NCBI GenBank assembly: GCA_009929375.1
Contig: SAAO01000014.1
Coordinates: 24,960-88,959 of the forward strand
Length of the DNA: 64,000 nucleotides
Direction of reading: 5' to 3'
DNA from: Bacteroidia bacterium
GTDB lineage: Bacteria; Bacteroidota; Bacteroidia; Bacteroidales; Paludibacteraceae
Position numbers and translations under genes: made by a program. The notes beneath the pieces were generated by a model, which was not told the DNA's origin, made no database searches, and saw only the letters and a list, made by a program, of their open reading frames with translations. Of the stretch, positions 36,833-45,115 are shown piece by piece. Each line of letters starts with the position of its first letter. Within the stretch, counting starts at the first letter, position 1.

Positions 36833-37972
36833 TTACAACTTGCTCCATTTTGCGTAAAGGCCCCATGCTTTTTTAAGCCAGTGCCCTACAATAGGCAGAG
36901 GAATCATGATTTCCTTTTTTGCATCGCGGTACACAATGGCAGCGCCATCGCCGGTATCCATAATACACAAAATACTAATGTGCTCCTGATAGCCCTTCAG
37001 GCTTGTCGATCCGCTTTCGGTAGCCAGAATATTGTGTGTTGCTACCTGGCTCATTACTTCTGCCAAATGTCCCTGTTTGGCTTTCCAGTCGGGCCCTTCG
37101 AGGGCGGCAGCATCGCCAACGGCATACACGTTGGTATAACCTTCCACCTGTGTATGGTCGTTTATTTTTACAAAACCCGATTCTGAAAGCGGCAAATCCG
37201 ATTCCTTCAATACAGGTGAGCCTGTGCCGGCTGCAATGAACATGGTCAGATCCGACTGTAGTTTTGAATCATCTTCAAAAACAACTCCATCGGCCTGAAA
37301 TTCGGTAATTTTTTTGCCAAATGCAGTTTTAATATCCTGATGGCGGAACATGTCGGCCATCATGCTCAGTGCTTTGCGTCCCATTTTTGCTCCGGGCTGC
37401 TCCATAGGCGCGAACATGGTAATTTCGAAATTCGGCCGGATGCCTTTTTTCTTCAGATAATGATGCACGTTGAATGCCAGTTCGAATGCAGGCCCGCCAC
37501 GCACAGCCGATTTATCCTTGGGATTTCCGCCAAAACCAATTGCAATTTTCCCCGAACCTTTGGCAATAAGTGCATCAAGTTTGTTGCGATAAGCAAGTGT
37601 TTGGTCGGGTTGTCCGCAAATAGTACCGGTAAATTCCACACCTTTGGGTTGCATCTTGCCAGCTCCGAATGCTACAATCAGATAATCGTATTGCAGCGTC
37701 TGCGATTGAAGTTCAACCTTGTTTTCGGCTGCCTGTATGCTTTTTACCTTTTCGGTAATCAGCTTAAACCCATGTTTTTTCTGAATTTTCGACAGGGGTA
37801 GTTTGGCATCCTCAAAGTCTAAAGTTCTTACAGGTACCCAAATGGAAATGGGGTACAGGAAAAGATAATCGCGATCGGAAACCAGTGTTACGTCGAACTT
37901 TTTGGTTTTTTGCAATTTGATGGCAGCTTCAACTCCGGCAAATCCACCACCGAGAATAAGAATTTTTTTCAT
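36833..37972 (-). CDS. Sulfide:quinone reductase-like FAD oxidoreductase
   Basis: A 379-residue flavoprotein. Seen: the FAD-binding KKILILGGGFAGVEAAIKL at the N-terminus, the second dinucleotide region around residues 145-160, and the FAD-contacting VYAVGDAAA near residue 282. Cys119 and Cys336 (SILCIMDTGDGA) sit where sulfide:quinone reductases carry the cysteines that form polysulfide; a third Cys is not evident. The C-terminal part (LPIVGHWLKKAWGLYAKW) is amphipathic, fitting membrane association. It is last in operon 1 (CoA-disulfide-reductase/rhodanese, lipoprotein, thioredoxin, this gene), with a 37-base gap. NADH:quinone oxidoreductase activity is the alternative. Confidence 0.82.
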   Translation of the reverse strand: MKKILILGGGFAGVEAAIKLQKTKKFDVTLVSDRDYLFLYPISIWVPVRTLDFEDAKLPLSKIQKKHGFKLITEKVKSIQAAENKVELQSQTLQYDYLIVAFGAGKMQPKGVEFTGTICGQPDQTLAYRNKLDALIAKGSGKIAIGFGGNPKDKSAVRGGPAFELAFNVHHYLKKKGIRPNFEITMFAPMEQPGAKMGRKALSMMADMFRHQDIKTAFGKKITEFQADGVVFEDDSKLQSDLTMFIAAGTGSPVLKESDLPLSESGFVKINDHTQVEGYTNVYAVGDAAALEGPDWKAKQGHLAEVMSQVATHNILATESGSTSLKGYQEHISILCIMDTGDGAAIVYRDAKKEIMIPLPIVGHWLKKAWGLYAKWSKL

Positions 37973-37978
37973 TCCGGA

Positions 37979-38007
37979 AATTGTAAATTGTAAATGGATA
38001 AATTGTA
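37979..38007. repeat. Heptamer repeat AATTGTA between the flavoprotein and thioredoxin genes
   Basis: AATTGTA at 37979-37985 and 37986-37992, AATGGATA, then AATTGTA at 38001-38007. It fills the 37-base gap between two genes of operon 1. Confidence 0.8.
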
Positions 38008-38009
38008 AA

Positions 38010-38420
38010 TTATTGCATATTTTTCTTCAGAAAATCCTTTGTTTTCACTCCCACAAAACGGTTTATTTCTTTGCCGTTTTCGAAAAGAATCATGGTGGGA
38101 ATACCCCGTACCTGAAATTTCTGCGCCATCGACTGATATTCTTCCACATTAAGTTTGCCCACTGCCTGCCCTTCGGGAAGTTCTTCGGCCAGTTCGTTGA
38201 GTATGGGAGCCATCATTTTGCACGGTCCGCACCATTCAGCCCAAAAGTCGACGAGTACACGCTTGTTCTTGATTTGCTGATTGAAATTTTTGTCGGTGAG
38301 CGTGATGATTTTGTCGCTATCGGCCACTTTGGGCATGTTTTTTATTTTTCTGCGGGCATAAATATTCAGGATAACAAATGCGCCGATAACTATAAGCAGT
38401 ATGATTAAAAATGTTTGCAT
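38010..38420 (-). CDS. Membrane-anchored thioredoxin
   Basis: A 136-residue protein with an N-terminal membrane anchor (FLIILLIVIGAFVILNI, residues 4-20) and a thioredoxin domain from about residue 35. The active site is WCGPC with Cys64 and Cys67, and the cis-Pro loop is VRGIPTMILF. The anchor would place the domain either in the periplasm or, with the positive YARRKIK after the helix, on the cytosolic side; by the positive-inside rule the second is more likely. It would reduce disulfides or persulfides in partner proteins of the same operon. Confidence 0.9.
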   Translation of the reverse strand: MQTFLIILLIVIGAFVILNIYARRKIKNMPKVADSDKIITLTDKNFNQQIKNKRVLVDFWAEWCGPCKMMAPILNELAEELPEGQAVGKLNVEEYQSMAQKFQVRGIPTMILFENGKEINRFVGVKTKDFLKKNMQ

Positions 38421-38441
38421 GTTTGCTTTCTTTAAAATAAT

Positions 38442-38975
38442 TCAGATACCTAATAGTTTCGCATTTACATTGAAAGTGGATGCTATCTCAATTTTATAAT
38501 CGCGGGTGTTTGCTTCATCTGTCACTGTTTTCACATTCAGCGAAAACTCATCTGCAAAAATAAAATCCTTTAGATCAGCTCCGGAAACATTCAGAATGAT
38601 GGTCGACTGGTTTTCGGGAACTGCATCGAGCCACGCAATTTTCTCTGTGGTCATTCCATCAGCCATTATAAATACTTCAATTGATTTCAGAATACTAAAA
38701 TCTTCTCCGGCCGGACTTGTCACCTTCAATTGAAGCTTTGTAAGATTGATTTCTTCTACCAGGTTTTTGTTTGTGTTCTTTGTTTTGAAGGCACTTTCGC
38801 TATTGGTAGCAACAGGTGGCGTTGGCAGGTTGAATGGTAAATTCACCGAAGTAGAGGCTTTTATGGTCACTTCCTGCGTAAAGTTCAGGTCAAATTTTGT
38901 GTATTTGTCCAGATCGTCGCAACTGTTTAAAATTAAAACCATTGCTGCAATATATAATAGTTTAAATGCCTTCAT
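38442..38975 (-). CDS. Hypothetical lipoprotein of operon 1
   Basis: A 177-residue protein with a lipoprotein signal (MKAFKLLYIAAMVLILNSC, acylated Cys at position 19). The mature part is beta-rich, acidic and without further Cys. It resembles unassigned Bacteroidota lipoproteins that carry a DLDKYTKFD-like opening. I do not recognise a family. Its place between the CoA-disulfide-reductase-type gene (80 bases upstream) and the thioredoxin gene (22 bases downstream) suggests a role in the same process, but nothing in the sequence shows which. Confidence 0.75.
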   Translation of the reverse strand: MKAFKLLYIAAMVLILNSCDDLDKYTKFDLNFTQEVTIKASTSVNLPFNLPTPPVATNSESAFKTKNTNKNLVEEINLTKLQLKVTSPAGEDFSILKSIEVFIMADGMTTEKIAWLDAVPENQSTIILNVSGADLKDFIFADEFSLNVKTVTDEANTRDYKIEIASTFNVNAKLLGI

Positions 38976-39054
38976 TTTAATGAGTGTTTTACGAAAGTTT
39001 TATGAATAATTTTTATTTGAAATTTCCCCTCCCGTAAAGGAGAGGGGTGAGGTT

Positions 39055-41349
39055 TTATCTGCGCATCATCATGTGCATGAGCCCGCCGCCATTTTTTACG
39101 TTTTTGAAGCCCATTTGCTGCAACATGCGTTGTGCGTAAGCCGAGCGTGCTCCTGAAGCGCAATAAAGTGTAATGTCGCGGTCTTTGCTGCCCAGTTCAT
39201 TTACACGGCTTTGCAACTCATCCAGATCGATATTGATGGCTCCCGGATATGCGCCGCTTGCAAACTCATAAGATGAACGTACATCCACTATCAAAGGTTC
39301 GTTGGACACCGATTTAGTTTCCTGTTTTGGCTGTGCAGCGGTACGGGCACGTTGCATCATGCTGTGAAGTCCACCACCATTTTTTACATTGTTGTAGCCC
39401 ATTTGCATCAACATACGTTGTGCGTAAGCCGAACGTGCTCCCGAAGCACAATACACAATTATTTCGCGACCTGTGTTTTCTCCTAATTCCTGATAACGAT
39501 TCATTAATTCGTCGAGCGGAATATTGATTGCTTCGGGCACAGCGCCTCCTCTGAATTCCTCGGGTGTGCGCACATCCACAATCAGCGTCGACGTTTCATC
39601 CATTTTTTGTTTTGTTTCAACCTTTTCTTCAGTTTTCTGTGTTTTCTCTTTTTCGAGAGATTTTTCCTCAATTGGCAAAAGGTCAATTTTCAGATTTTTA
39701 AAGCCAACAGCTCTGCCTTGTCGCTGCAACGAAGCATGTCCACCCGAAATGTTGGTTACATCTTCGAAACCTGCACCAATCAGCGTACGAAGTGCCTGAT
39801 GTCCTTTTTTGCCGGTTTCGTCGTACACAATAACCGGACGGTTTGCAGGAATGGAACTCAGTTTTTCAGTCAGAATTTCCAAGGGTATGTGCATTGCACC
39901 CATTATGTGCGATTTTTCGTAAGCAAATATATCACGCACATCAATATATACAGGATTTTTTCCTTCCGCAAAGTCATCCAGTTCCGAAGCGGTAACTGAA
40001 GGGCTAAAGCCCGACATCTTATTTTCGGCCGTAAATGCAGCCATGTTGATAGCGTCATTGGCAGTTCCAAGCGGTGGTGAATATGCGTAGTCGATATCGG
40101 CTAAGTCGCTTACTGTAAGTTTGGCTGCTGCAGCTGTGGCAATTACATCCAAACGGCGATCGGCGCCTGCATATCCGGCTGTCTGTCCGCCCAGAATAAC
40201 TCCTGTAGCTTTGTCGTAAACAACCATTACTGTAACCTGTTCAGCTCCGGGATAATATGAAGTGTGATGTTCTTTGTGAACCACAATAGCGTCGGCATCA
40301 ATTCCCAGTGCACGCGCTTGCTTAAGCGAAAGTCCGGTTGTTCCGGCTACGGCTTCGAAAACACGTACAATCGAAGTTCCGATAGAACCTTTGTAAGGGT
40401 GTTTTCCGCCCAAAGCGTTTTCTGCAGCAATTCGTCCCTGACGGTTAGCAGGGCCGGCCAACGGAATACGCACTTTTTTTCCATTGATGCGATGTTCAAT
40501 TTCCACCATATCACCGGCTGCATAAATATCAGGATCGGAAGTCCGCATATATTCGTTCACTAGTAAACCACCGGCTTCACCAAGTTCAAGACCGGCTTCT
40601 TTGGCTAATTGCAGGGTAGGACGTACGCCAATAGACAGCAAAACCATATCAGCTTCAAGCTGTTTGCCATTGTTCAGTTTTACCGAACGGGGCAGAATTT
40701 CAGTCACACCAGCGCCGGTATGAATGCCCACACCGTACGAAAGCATTTCAGTTTCGATAAATCCGGCAGTTTCTGCTTCCATAACACCCATTACATGCGG
40801 CATCATTTCCACTACGTTTACATTCAAACCACGTTTTACAAGTGCTTCCACCATTTCGAGTCCTATAAATCCACCACCAACGACTACTGCAGTGCGGGGT
40901 TTATTGTCATTAATGAAATGAGCAATTTTATCCATATCTTCCAATGTCCAGAGTGTAAATACGTGTTCGTAATCAGCACCCGGAAGTTCAGGCTTGATTG
41001 GCCGACCGCCCTGAGCAAGGATAAGTTTGTCGTATTCGTAGGTTTTGAGATCTCCACTGCGGGTGTCGCGGGCTTTTATTTGATGAGCTTCACGATCGAT
41101 CACAGTGACAATTGTATGCGTGTGTACATCTACATTATATTGTTCTTTGAAACTTTCGGGACTTTGCAGAATCAGTTTCGAGCGGCTTTTGATATCACCA
41201 CCAATGTAATACGGCAATCCGCAATTGGCAAACGAAATATCCGGGCCTGCTTCGAGCATTGTGATTTGAGCGTTGGGAGACATTCTTCTTACTTTGGCAG
41301 CGGCTGTAGCACCTGCAGCTACACCTCCTACAATTACAATCTTTTCCAT
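39055..41349 (-). CDS. CoA-disulfide-reductase-type flavoprotein fused to three rhodanese domains
   Basis: A 764-residue fusion. Residues 1 to about 445 are a CoA-disulfide reductase/NADH oxidase-type flavoprotein with FAD motif VGGVAAGATAAAKVRR, redox Cys43 in FANCGLPYYIGG, NAD(P) motif VVVGGGFIGLEMVEAL and AAGDMVEI. Three rhodanese domains follow. The first (about 455-550) has VYDETGKKG in place of the Cys loop and should be inactive; the second and third (about 585-675 and 680-764) both keep YCASGARS with the active Cys. CoADR-rhodanese enzymes reduce CoA persulfide and polysulfides with NAD(P)H. The second and third domains are a tandem duplication that is obvious at DNA level. First gene of operon 1. 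Confidence 0.92.
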   Translation of the reverse strand: MEKIVIVGGVAAGATAAAKVRRMSPNAQITMLEAGPDISFANCGLPYYIGGDIKSRSKLILQSPESFKEQYNVDVHTHTIVTVIDREAHQIKARDTRSGDLKTYEYDKLILAQGGRPIKPELPGADYEHVFTLWTLEDMDKIAHFINDNKPRTAVVVGGGFIGLEMVEALVKRGLNVNVVEMMPHVMGVMEAETAGFIETEMLSYGVGIHTGAGVTEILPRSVKLNNGKQLEADMVLLSIGVRPTLQLAKEAGLELGEAGGLLVNEYMRTSDPDIYAAGDMVEIEHRINGKKVRIPLAGPANRQGRIAAENALGGKHPYKGSIGTSIVRVFEAVAGTTGLSLKQARALGIDADAIVVHKEHHTSYYPGAEQVTVMVVYDKATGVILGGQTAGYAGADRRLDVIATAAAAKLTVSDLADIDYAYSPPLGTANDAINMAAFTAENKMSGFSPSVTASELDDFAEGKNPVYIDVRDIFAYEKSHIMGAMHIPLEILTEKLSSIPANRPVIVYDETGKKGHQALRTLIGAGFEDVTNISGGHASLQRQGRAVGFKNLKIDLLPIEEKSLEKEKTQKTEEKVETKQKMDETSTLIVDVRTPEEFRGGAVPEAINIPLDELMNRYQELGENTGREIIVYCASGARSAYAQRMLMQMGYNNVKNGGGLHSMMQRARTAAQPKQETKSVSNEPLIVDVRSSYEFASGAYPGAINIDLDELQSRVNELGSKDRDITLYCASGARSAYAQRMLQQMGFKNVKNGGGLMHMMMRR

Positions 41350-41422
41350 AAAAGTCTAATTATTTATTTTCTGTTCTCTTAAAGGAGAATTATTTTTTTG
41401 ATTTGTGTTTTGTTTGACGCTG

Positions 41423-41486
41423 CAAAGGTAATATAAGTGTTTTTGAATTACAATAGTATCACTGATAAATTATTATAATATCACTA
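41423..41486 (-). promoter_or_regulatory. Operon 1 promoter with two copies of the TAGTATCACTA element
   Basis: Minus strand: TTG at 41453-41451, a 20-base spacer, TACCTTTG at 41430-41423. Directly upstream are TAGTATCACTG (41454-41464, plus-strand reading) abutting the -33 box and TAATATCACTA (41476-41486), 22 bases apart. The same layout stands before the arsM-like gene at 46038-46101. The remainder of the 383-base gap 41350-41732 shows only the ORF6N -7 element. Confidence 0.8.
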
Positions 41487-41690
41487 TATTTTTTCTCTAT
41501 ATTAAATTTGAGCTGATTTAATTGTTTGGTAATTAATTGTTTGTTTTATATGTTGAAGTTGTTTATGTAACGGATTATTTTTGATAATAAAACAGTATAA
41601 AGCAGTTAAAAGTTGATTGACCGGAATCAGCTTTAACTATACGTTTTAAAATAAAGAAGGAGTAACCTTACAAGAATAAATCAAAATGTT

Positions 41691-41698
41691 TATTTTTG
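41691..41698 (+). promoter_or_regulatory. -7 element of the ORF6N gene
   Basis: TATTTTTG at 41691-41698 matches TAnnTTTG, 35 bases before the ATG at 41733. The TAGTATCACTA element is absent here. Confidence 0.5.
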
Positions 41699-41732
41699 CA
41701 TTTTACCGATATGTTATAAAAATCTGAATACT

Positions 41733-42290
41733 ATGGAACTATCATTCATTGAAAGCAAAATTTTTACTATTCGAAATCAGTCAGTAATGCTCGACCGCGA
41801 TTTAGCAGAATTGTATGGGGTTACAACCGGAAATCTAAATAAGGCGGTCAAAAGAAATTCAGAGCGGTTTCCAAATGACTTTATGTTTCAACTTTCCAAA
41901 GAAGAGTTTGATTTGATATTCCAAAATGGAACATCAAGTTGGGGGGGTACCCGCAAAATGCCTTATGCGTTTACCGAACTTGGCGTGGCTATGCTCAGTA
42001 GTGTGTTGAATTCTAAAACTGCTATTCAGATAAATATGGCCATAATGCGAACTTTTGTTGCGGTTCGTCAGGTTATAACAGTTTCGCCAGCTGAAAATGA
42101 AAAAGAACTCCGGAATGAAATGAAAGAGCTGAAAGCATATATCGATGAGATTTTTACCGACCAGAATGATATTAATGAAGATACCCGGATGCAACTTGAG
42201 TTAATTAATCAGTCGTTGGCTGAATTGCAGGCAAATAAATCGAAAAATAGTAATCAAAGACGGAGAATTGGTTTTAACGCCACAGAATAA
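41733..42290 (+). CDS. ORF6N domain protein (phage antirepressor-like)
   Basis: A 185-residue protein whose first 90 residues are an ORF6N domain: IESKIFTIRNQSVMLDRDLAELYGVTTGNLNKAVKRN, then RFPNDFMFQLSKEEF and a KMPYAFTELGVAMLSSVLNS segment. The rest is a helical, probably coiled region with a basic tail. ORF6N and related KilA-N/Bro-N domains bind DNA in phages and in chromosomal genes of Bacteroidota. It stands alone on the plus strand between the two minus-strand redox operons. Whether it acts on them is unknown; its own promoter lacks their common element. Confidence 0.9.
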   Translation: MELSFIESKIFTIRNQSVMLDRDLAELYGVTTGNLNKAVKRNSERFPNDFMFQLSKEEFDLIFQNGTSSWGGTRKMPYAFTELGVAMLSSVLNSKTAIQINMAIMRTFVAVRQVITVSPAENEKELRNEMKELKAYIDEIFTDQNDINEDTRMQLELINQSLAELQANKSKNSNQRRRIGFNATE

Positions 42291-42324
42291 AAAACGGTTG
42301 ATAATTTTCTCAAATTACCAACCG
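42289..42324 (-). terminator. Terminator of operon 2
   Basis: Minus strand: CGGTTGGTAATTT (42324-42312) pairs with AAATTATCAACCG (42307-42295), one mismatch, followed by TTTTTT. It stops the transcript that ends with the thioredoxin-thioredoxin reductase gene; it also sits at the end of the plus-strand ORF6N gene. Confidence 0.85.
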
Positions 42325-42358
42325 CATTATCAAACCAATATTCAATCAAAACTGTTTA

Positions 42359-43627
42359 TTAAAGCTCCTTCGAAATTGTCATTGCAGCAATTGTACCATC
42401 GGCCACCGCTGTTGTGATCTGACGATATTTTTTGCCGATAATATCACCAACCGCATAAATGTCAGGCAGGGATGTCTGTCGGTCTTCGTTGGTTTTGATA
42501 TAGCCCCAGTTGTCGAGTTCGGGAAGTGAATTTCCCAATACTGAAACGTTAGGTTTGAAACCTACAAACACAAATACACCATCTGCTTCGAGCTCGTACA
42601 TCTCTTTGGTTTTCAGATTCTCCACAGTGGTAATCATTTTTCCATCACGTTTTTCAAATTTGCGTGGTTCATGTTCGTAGAGTACCGAAATTTTTTCGTT
42701 GGACTGTAAATGTTCTATGGCGGTCTGGTTAGCCGTGAGTTTATCGAACTGATGCACCATAGTCACTTTGCGGGCAAATTTTGTGATAAATTGAGCTTCT
42801 TCCACAGCTGAGTTTCCACCGCCAATCACAGTTACGTCTTTGTCAACAAAGTATTTAGCGTCGCATGTGGCGCAGTATGAAATACCTTTTCCTTTGAATT
42901 CTTTTTCGCCGGGAGCATTCATTGTGTTCGGGCTTGTACCTGTGGCAATGATGATTTTGCGGGCTTTAATGGTTTCGAGCTCGTCAATTACGATTTCCTT
43001 TTTCTCCAGATCCACAGAAGTAATATCCACAGCTACTTTAAAATCAATTCCGGTATGTTTAGCCTGTTCGCTCATGTAATGTGCCAGCATAAAACCGGGC
43101 TGCGGTTGCTCAAAACCGGGATAATTCGACACCTGATGTGTAATTCCCATGTATCCTCCTGGTAGTGCAGGGTCGATCAGAACTGTTTTGATTTTTGCCT
43201 GACCAAGATAAATTCCGGCAGTTAAACCAGCAGGACCTCCACCGAGAATTGCCACATCATACTCAGAAACTGTTTTTTTCTGATTGGCTTTGATGGCTGT
43301 TACTTCATTCGGGCTAAGCATTTTGTCGAGCCTTTCCACAATTTCTGATTTTTTGATGCCACCGCTAATGGTATCAAGTATCTGTTTCCCATTTTCGAAG
43401 AAAAGAAGAGTAGGCGAGGAGCTCACTCCTAATTCAGTCGCCAGCTCGCGATTTCCCTGGCGAAAAATTTTCAGAAATTTGATTTTTTCGCCATACAATT
43501 CAGCCATAGCTTCGAATTTTGGAGCTAAAGCTTCACATGGAGGACATTCTGTGGAATAAAAATCCAGAACAACTTTTCCTCCGTTTAATACTTCCTGCTG
43601 AAAATCAGCTGCATTTATTTCTTTCAT
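42359..43627 (-). CDS. Thioredoxin domain fused to thioredoxin reductase
   Basis: A 422-residue fusion. Residues 1 to about 105 form a thioredoxin domain with the active site CPPC (Cys28, Cys31) instead of the usual CGPC. Residues about 122-422 are a thioredoxin reductase: FAD motif VAILGGGPAGLTAGIYL, redox site CATC (Cys252, Cys255), NADPH motif VTVIGGGNSAVEEA and the C-terminal YAVGDIIGKKYRQ. The known Mycobacterium leprae fusion has the reverse order (reductase first), so the N-terminal thioredoxin is notable. It is last in operon 2 and would supply electrons for disulfide exchange by the other products. Confidence 0.93.
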   Translation of the reverse strand: MKEINAADFQQEVLNGGKVVLDFYSTECPPCEALAPKFEAMAELYGEKIKFLKIFRQGNRELATELGVSSSPTLLFFENGKQILDTISGGIKKSEIVERLDKMLSPNEVTAIKANQKKTVSEYDVAILGGGPAGLTAGIYLGQAKIKTVLIDPALPGGYMGITHQVSNYPGFEQPQPGFMLAHYMSEQAKHTGIDFKVAVDITSVDLEKKEIVIDELETIKARKIIIATGTSPNTMNAPGEKEFKGKGISYCATCDAKYFVDKDVTVIGGGNSAVEEAQFITKFARKVTMVHQFDKLTANQTAIEHLQSNEKISVLYEHEPRKFEKRDGKMITTVENLKTKEMYELEADGVFVFVGFKPNVSVLGNSLPELDNWGYIKTNEDRQTSLPDIYAVGDIIGKKYRQITTAVADGTIAAMTISKEL

Positions 43628-43638
43628 AAAAATTATCG

Positions 43639-43772
43639 GCCCCCAACCCCTAAAGGGGAGTTAAGAAACCATTGACAGTTAGAATTTATAATATGTTCAT
43701 GTGTTCATGTTTAAAAGAGCAATACTTTCAAATCACTTTCCTTTATTCCCCTTTAGGGGGTTAGGGGGCAGG
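43639..43772. repeat. Inverted pair of CCCCTAAAGGGG palindromes between the reductase and radical SAM genes
   Basis: CCCCTAAAGGGG at 43647-43658 within GCCCCCAACCCCTAAAGGGGA, and CCCCTTTAGGGG at 43748-43759 followed by GTTAGGGGGC. The second is the reverse complement of the first including its flanks. The 90 bases between hold an octamer repeat (TGTTCATG twice, near 43694) and no gene. Confidence 0.85.
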
Positions 43773-45068
43773 TTTCAGATAGTATGCTGCTCCCAAACTC
43801 AGTAATTCTTTTATCGGACGACAGTCGGGATTGTTTGGATGTCCGAATTTATTTTTGGCCACCGAGGCGCAGCCACCACCACAAGCCAGTGCTACATCGC
43901 AGGTTTTGCATTTTTCAATGGTGGTAATGTCGCGGTTTTGCCAGCTTTCGATGGCAGATTCATTTTTTGTTACTACTGGATAAAAAGTTCCGAGTTCGTC
44001 TCCTTTATTTCCAACTGTGGCTGTGCATGAATAAATAGTTCCTGTAAAATCGAAAGCCCATTCGGTTTTACATGCCGGACAAGAGTCGAACAGTGGCGCC
44101 GGAAGTGCCTCGTTTTCGGAGATATATTTTGCAATTGAAAAAGCAGGTTTATAAAATTCCGCAATATAAGGATGCACTTTAAGCAGTTCGTACAAATGTT
44201 TATAAAGTGTAGCTCTGTCGAATAGCTTTTCGGGAGTACTGTTGCAAAAATGTAGTTCGTAATTACGTCCGATCTGAGTTTTGAAAAACGGAGATTTTGT
44301 CCACCCACGATCGATTGCAAAACGCGAAAGTCCGGCAAGATTTTCGATATTCTCCTTGTCAATGACCATACGCAGGTTAATGTTGATTCCGGCAGCAAGG
44401 CAGGCATCAATTCCTTCCACAATTCTGTCGAAAGTTGGTTGTTTGCCTTTCAGATAACGTCGACCATCGTGCACTTCTTTTGTTCCATCGAGCGTAACCT
44501 GCACTTCACGAATGCTCGCTGTTTTAAGCAACTCAACATATGATGATAAGGTATATCCATTGGTTACAAAAGCTACATCGAGGTTTGCTTCGACTGAACG
44601 TTTAAGCAAATGCTGTATCATGGAACGTTGGCTTTCTCCGGGTAAAAGTGGCTCACCTCCAAAAACAGTCACGTATTTACGTCGTCCGGCAAACTCTGTG
44701 TTTACATAGTTGAAAAAAGCATCTATTACCTCGGTGTTTACGACTTTCTGTACAGGATTGTACCCTTCCTGATAACAGTATGAACAGGCAAAATTGCAGG
44801 AGTAATTAGGCACAAAGAACAATTGTGTTTCATCTTCGTCACGTTTTTCGGTAAAATCGAGATAAGCCAGTTTAAAGGCTCGTTTTTCCTTTATTTCATC
44901 AGTCAGATATCCACGTTCGGCAAAATCGCCATTTTCATCAAGTTCCTGTTCGAGTTTTTTTAATTCTTCATTTGAAATAATATCAGCTGAATTATATAAT
45001 GGATTTACGATGAAGAAGTCCTCTGAATCGGCTATCGGAGTGATTATATTGTGTTTGGATAATGACAT
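43761..45068 (-). CDS. Radical SAM/SPASM protein, putative maturase of the cysteine-rich peptide
   Basis: A 435-residue enzyme. The [4Fe-4S]-SAM motif CNFACSYC gives Cys91, Cys95 and Cys98, and TVFGGEPLL near residue 134 is the SAM-binding GGE. The C-terminal SPASM region carries eight Cys (330, 333, 348, 387, 390, 396, 400, 416) in CPAC, CKTCDVALACGGGC, as auxiliary cluster ligands. Such proteins usually modify ribosomal peptides, for example with thioether links. The residues before the CxxxCxxC motif form a possible peptide-recognition part. I start at the ATG at 45068; the longer frame begins with TTG and reads through a tandem repeat and a hairpin. The gene lies directly downstream of the cysteine-rich peptide gene, supporting a maturase-substrate pair. 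Confidence 0.9.
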   Translation of the reverse strand: MSLSKHNIITPIADSEDFFIVNPLYNSADIISNEELKKLEQELDENGDFAERGYLTDEIKEKRAFKLAYLDFTEKRDEDETQLFFVPNYSCNFACSYCYQEGYNPVQKVVNTEVIDAFFNYVNTEFAGRRKYVTVFGGEPLLPGESQRSMIQHLLKRSVEANLDVAFVTNGYTLSSYVELLKTASIREVQVTLDGTKEVHDGRRYLKGKQPTFDRIVEGIDACLAAGININLRMVIDKENIENLAGLSRFAIDRGWTKSPFFKTQIGRNYELHFCNSTPEKLFDRATLYKHLYELLKVHPYIAEFYKPAFSIAKYISENEALPAPLFDSCPACKTEWAFDFTGTIYSCTATVGNKGDELGTFYPVVTKNESAIESWQNRDITTIEKCKTCDVALACGGGCASVAKNKFGHPNNPDCRPIKELLSLGAAYYLKPAP

Positions 45069-45074
45069 ATATAA

Positions 45075-45105
45075 ATTTGAAGATTTGAAGATTTGGAATT
45101 TGAAG
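45075..45105. repeat. ATTTGAAG octamer repeat before the radical SAM gene
   Basis: ATTTGAAG at 45075-45082 and 45083-45090, ATTTGGA at 45091-45097, ATTTGAAG at 45098-45105. It lies between the peptide-gene hairpin and the radical SAM start codon. Confidence 0.85.
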
Positions 45106-45115
45106 ATTTTTAAAA

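Noticed and set aside
40609..41382. Plus-strand open frame opposite the CoADR-rhodanese gene
   Set aside because: It is a shadow of the minus-strand gene in a region of strong codon bias, with His/Phe/Tyr-rich composition and no domain.
43761..45068. ArsS-type arsenosugar radical SAM protein
   Set aside because: The long SPASM Cys cluster at the C-terminus and the adjacent Cys-rich peptide fit peptide maturases; the ArsS-specific C-terminal domain is not recognisable.
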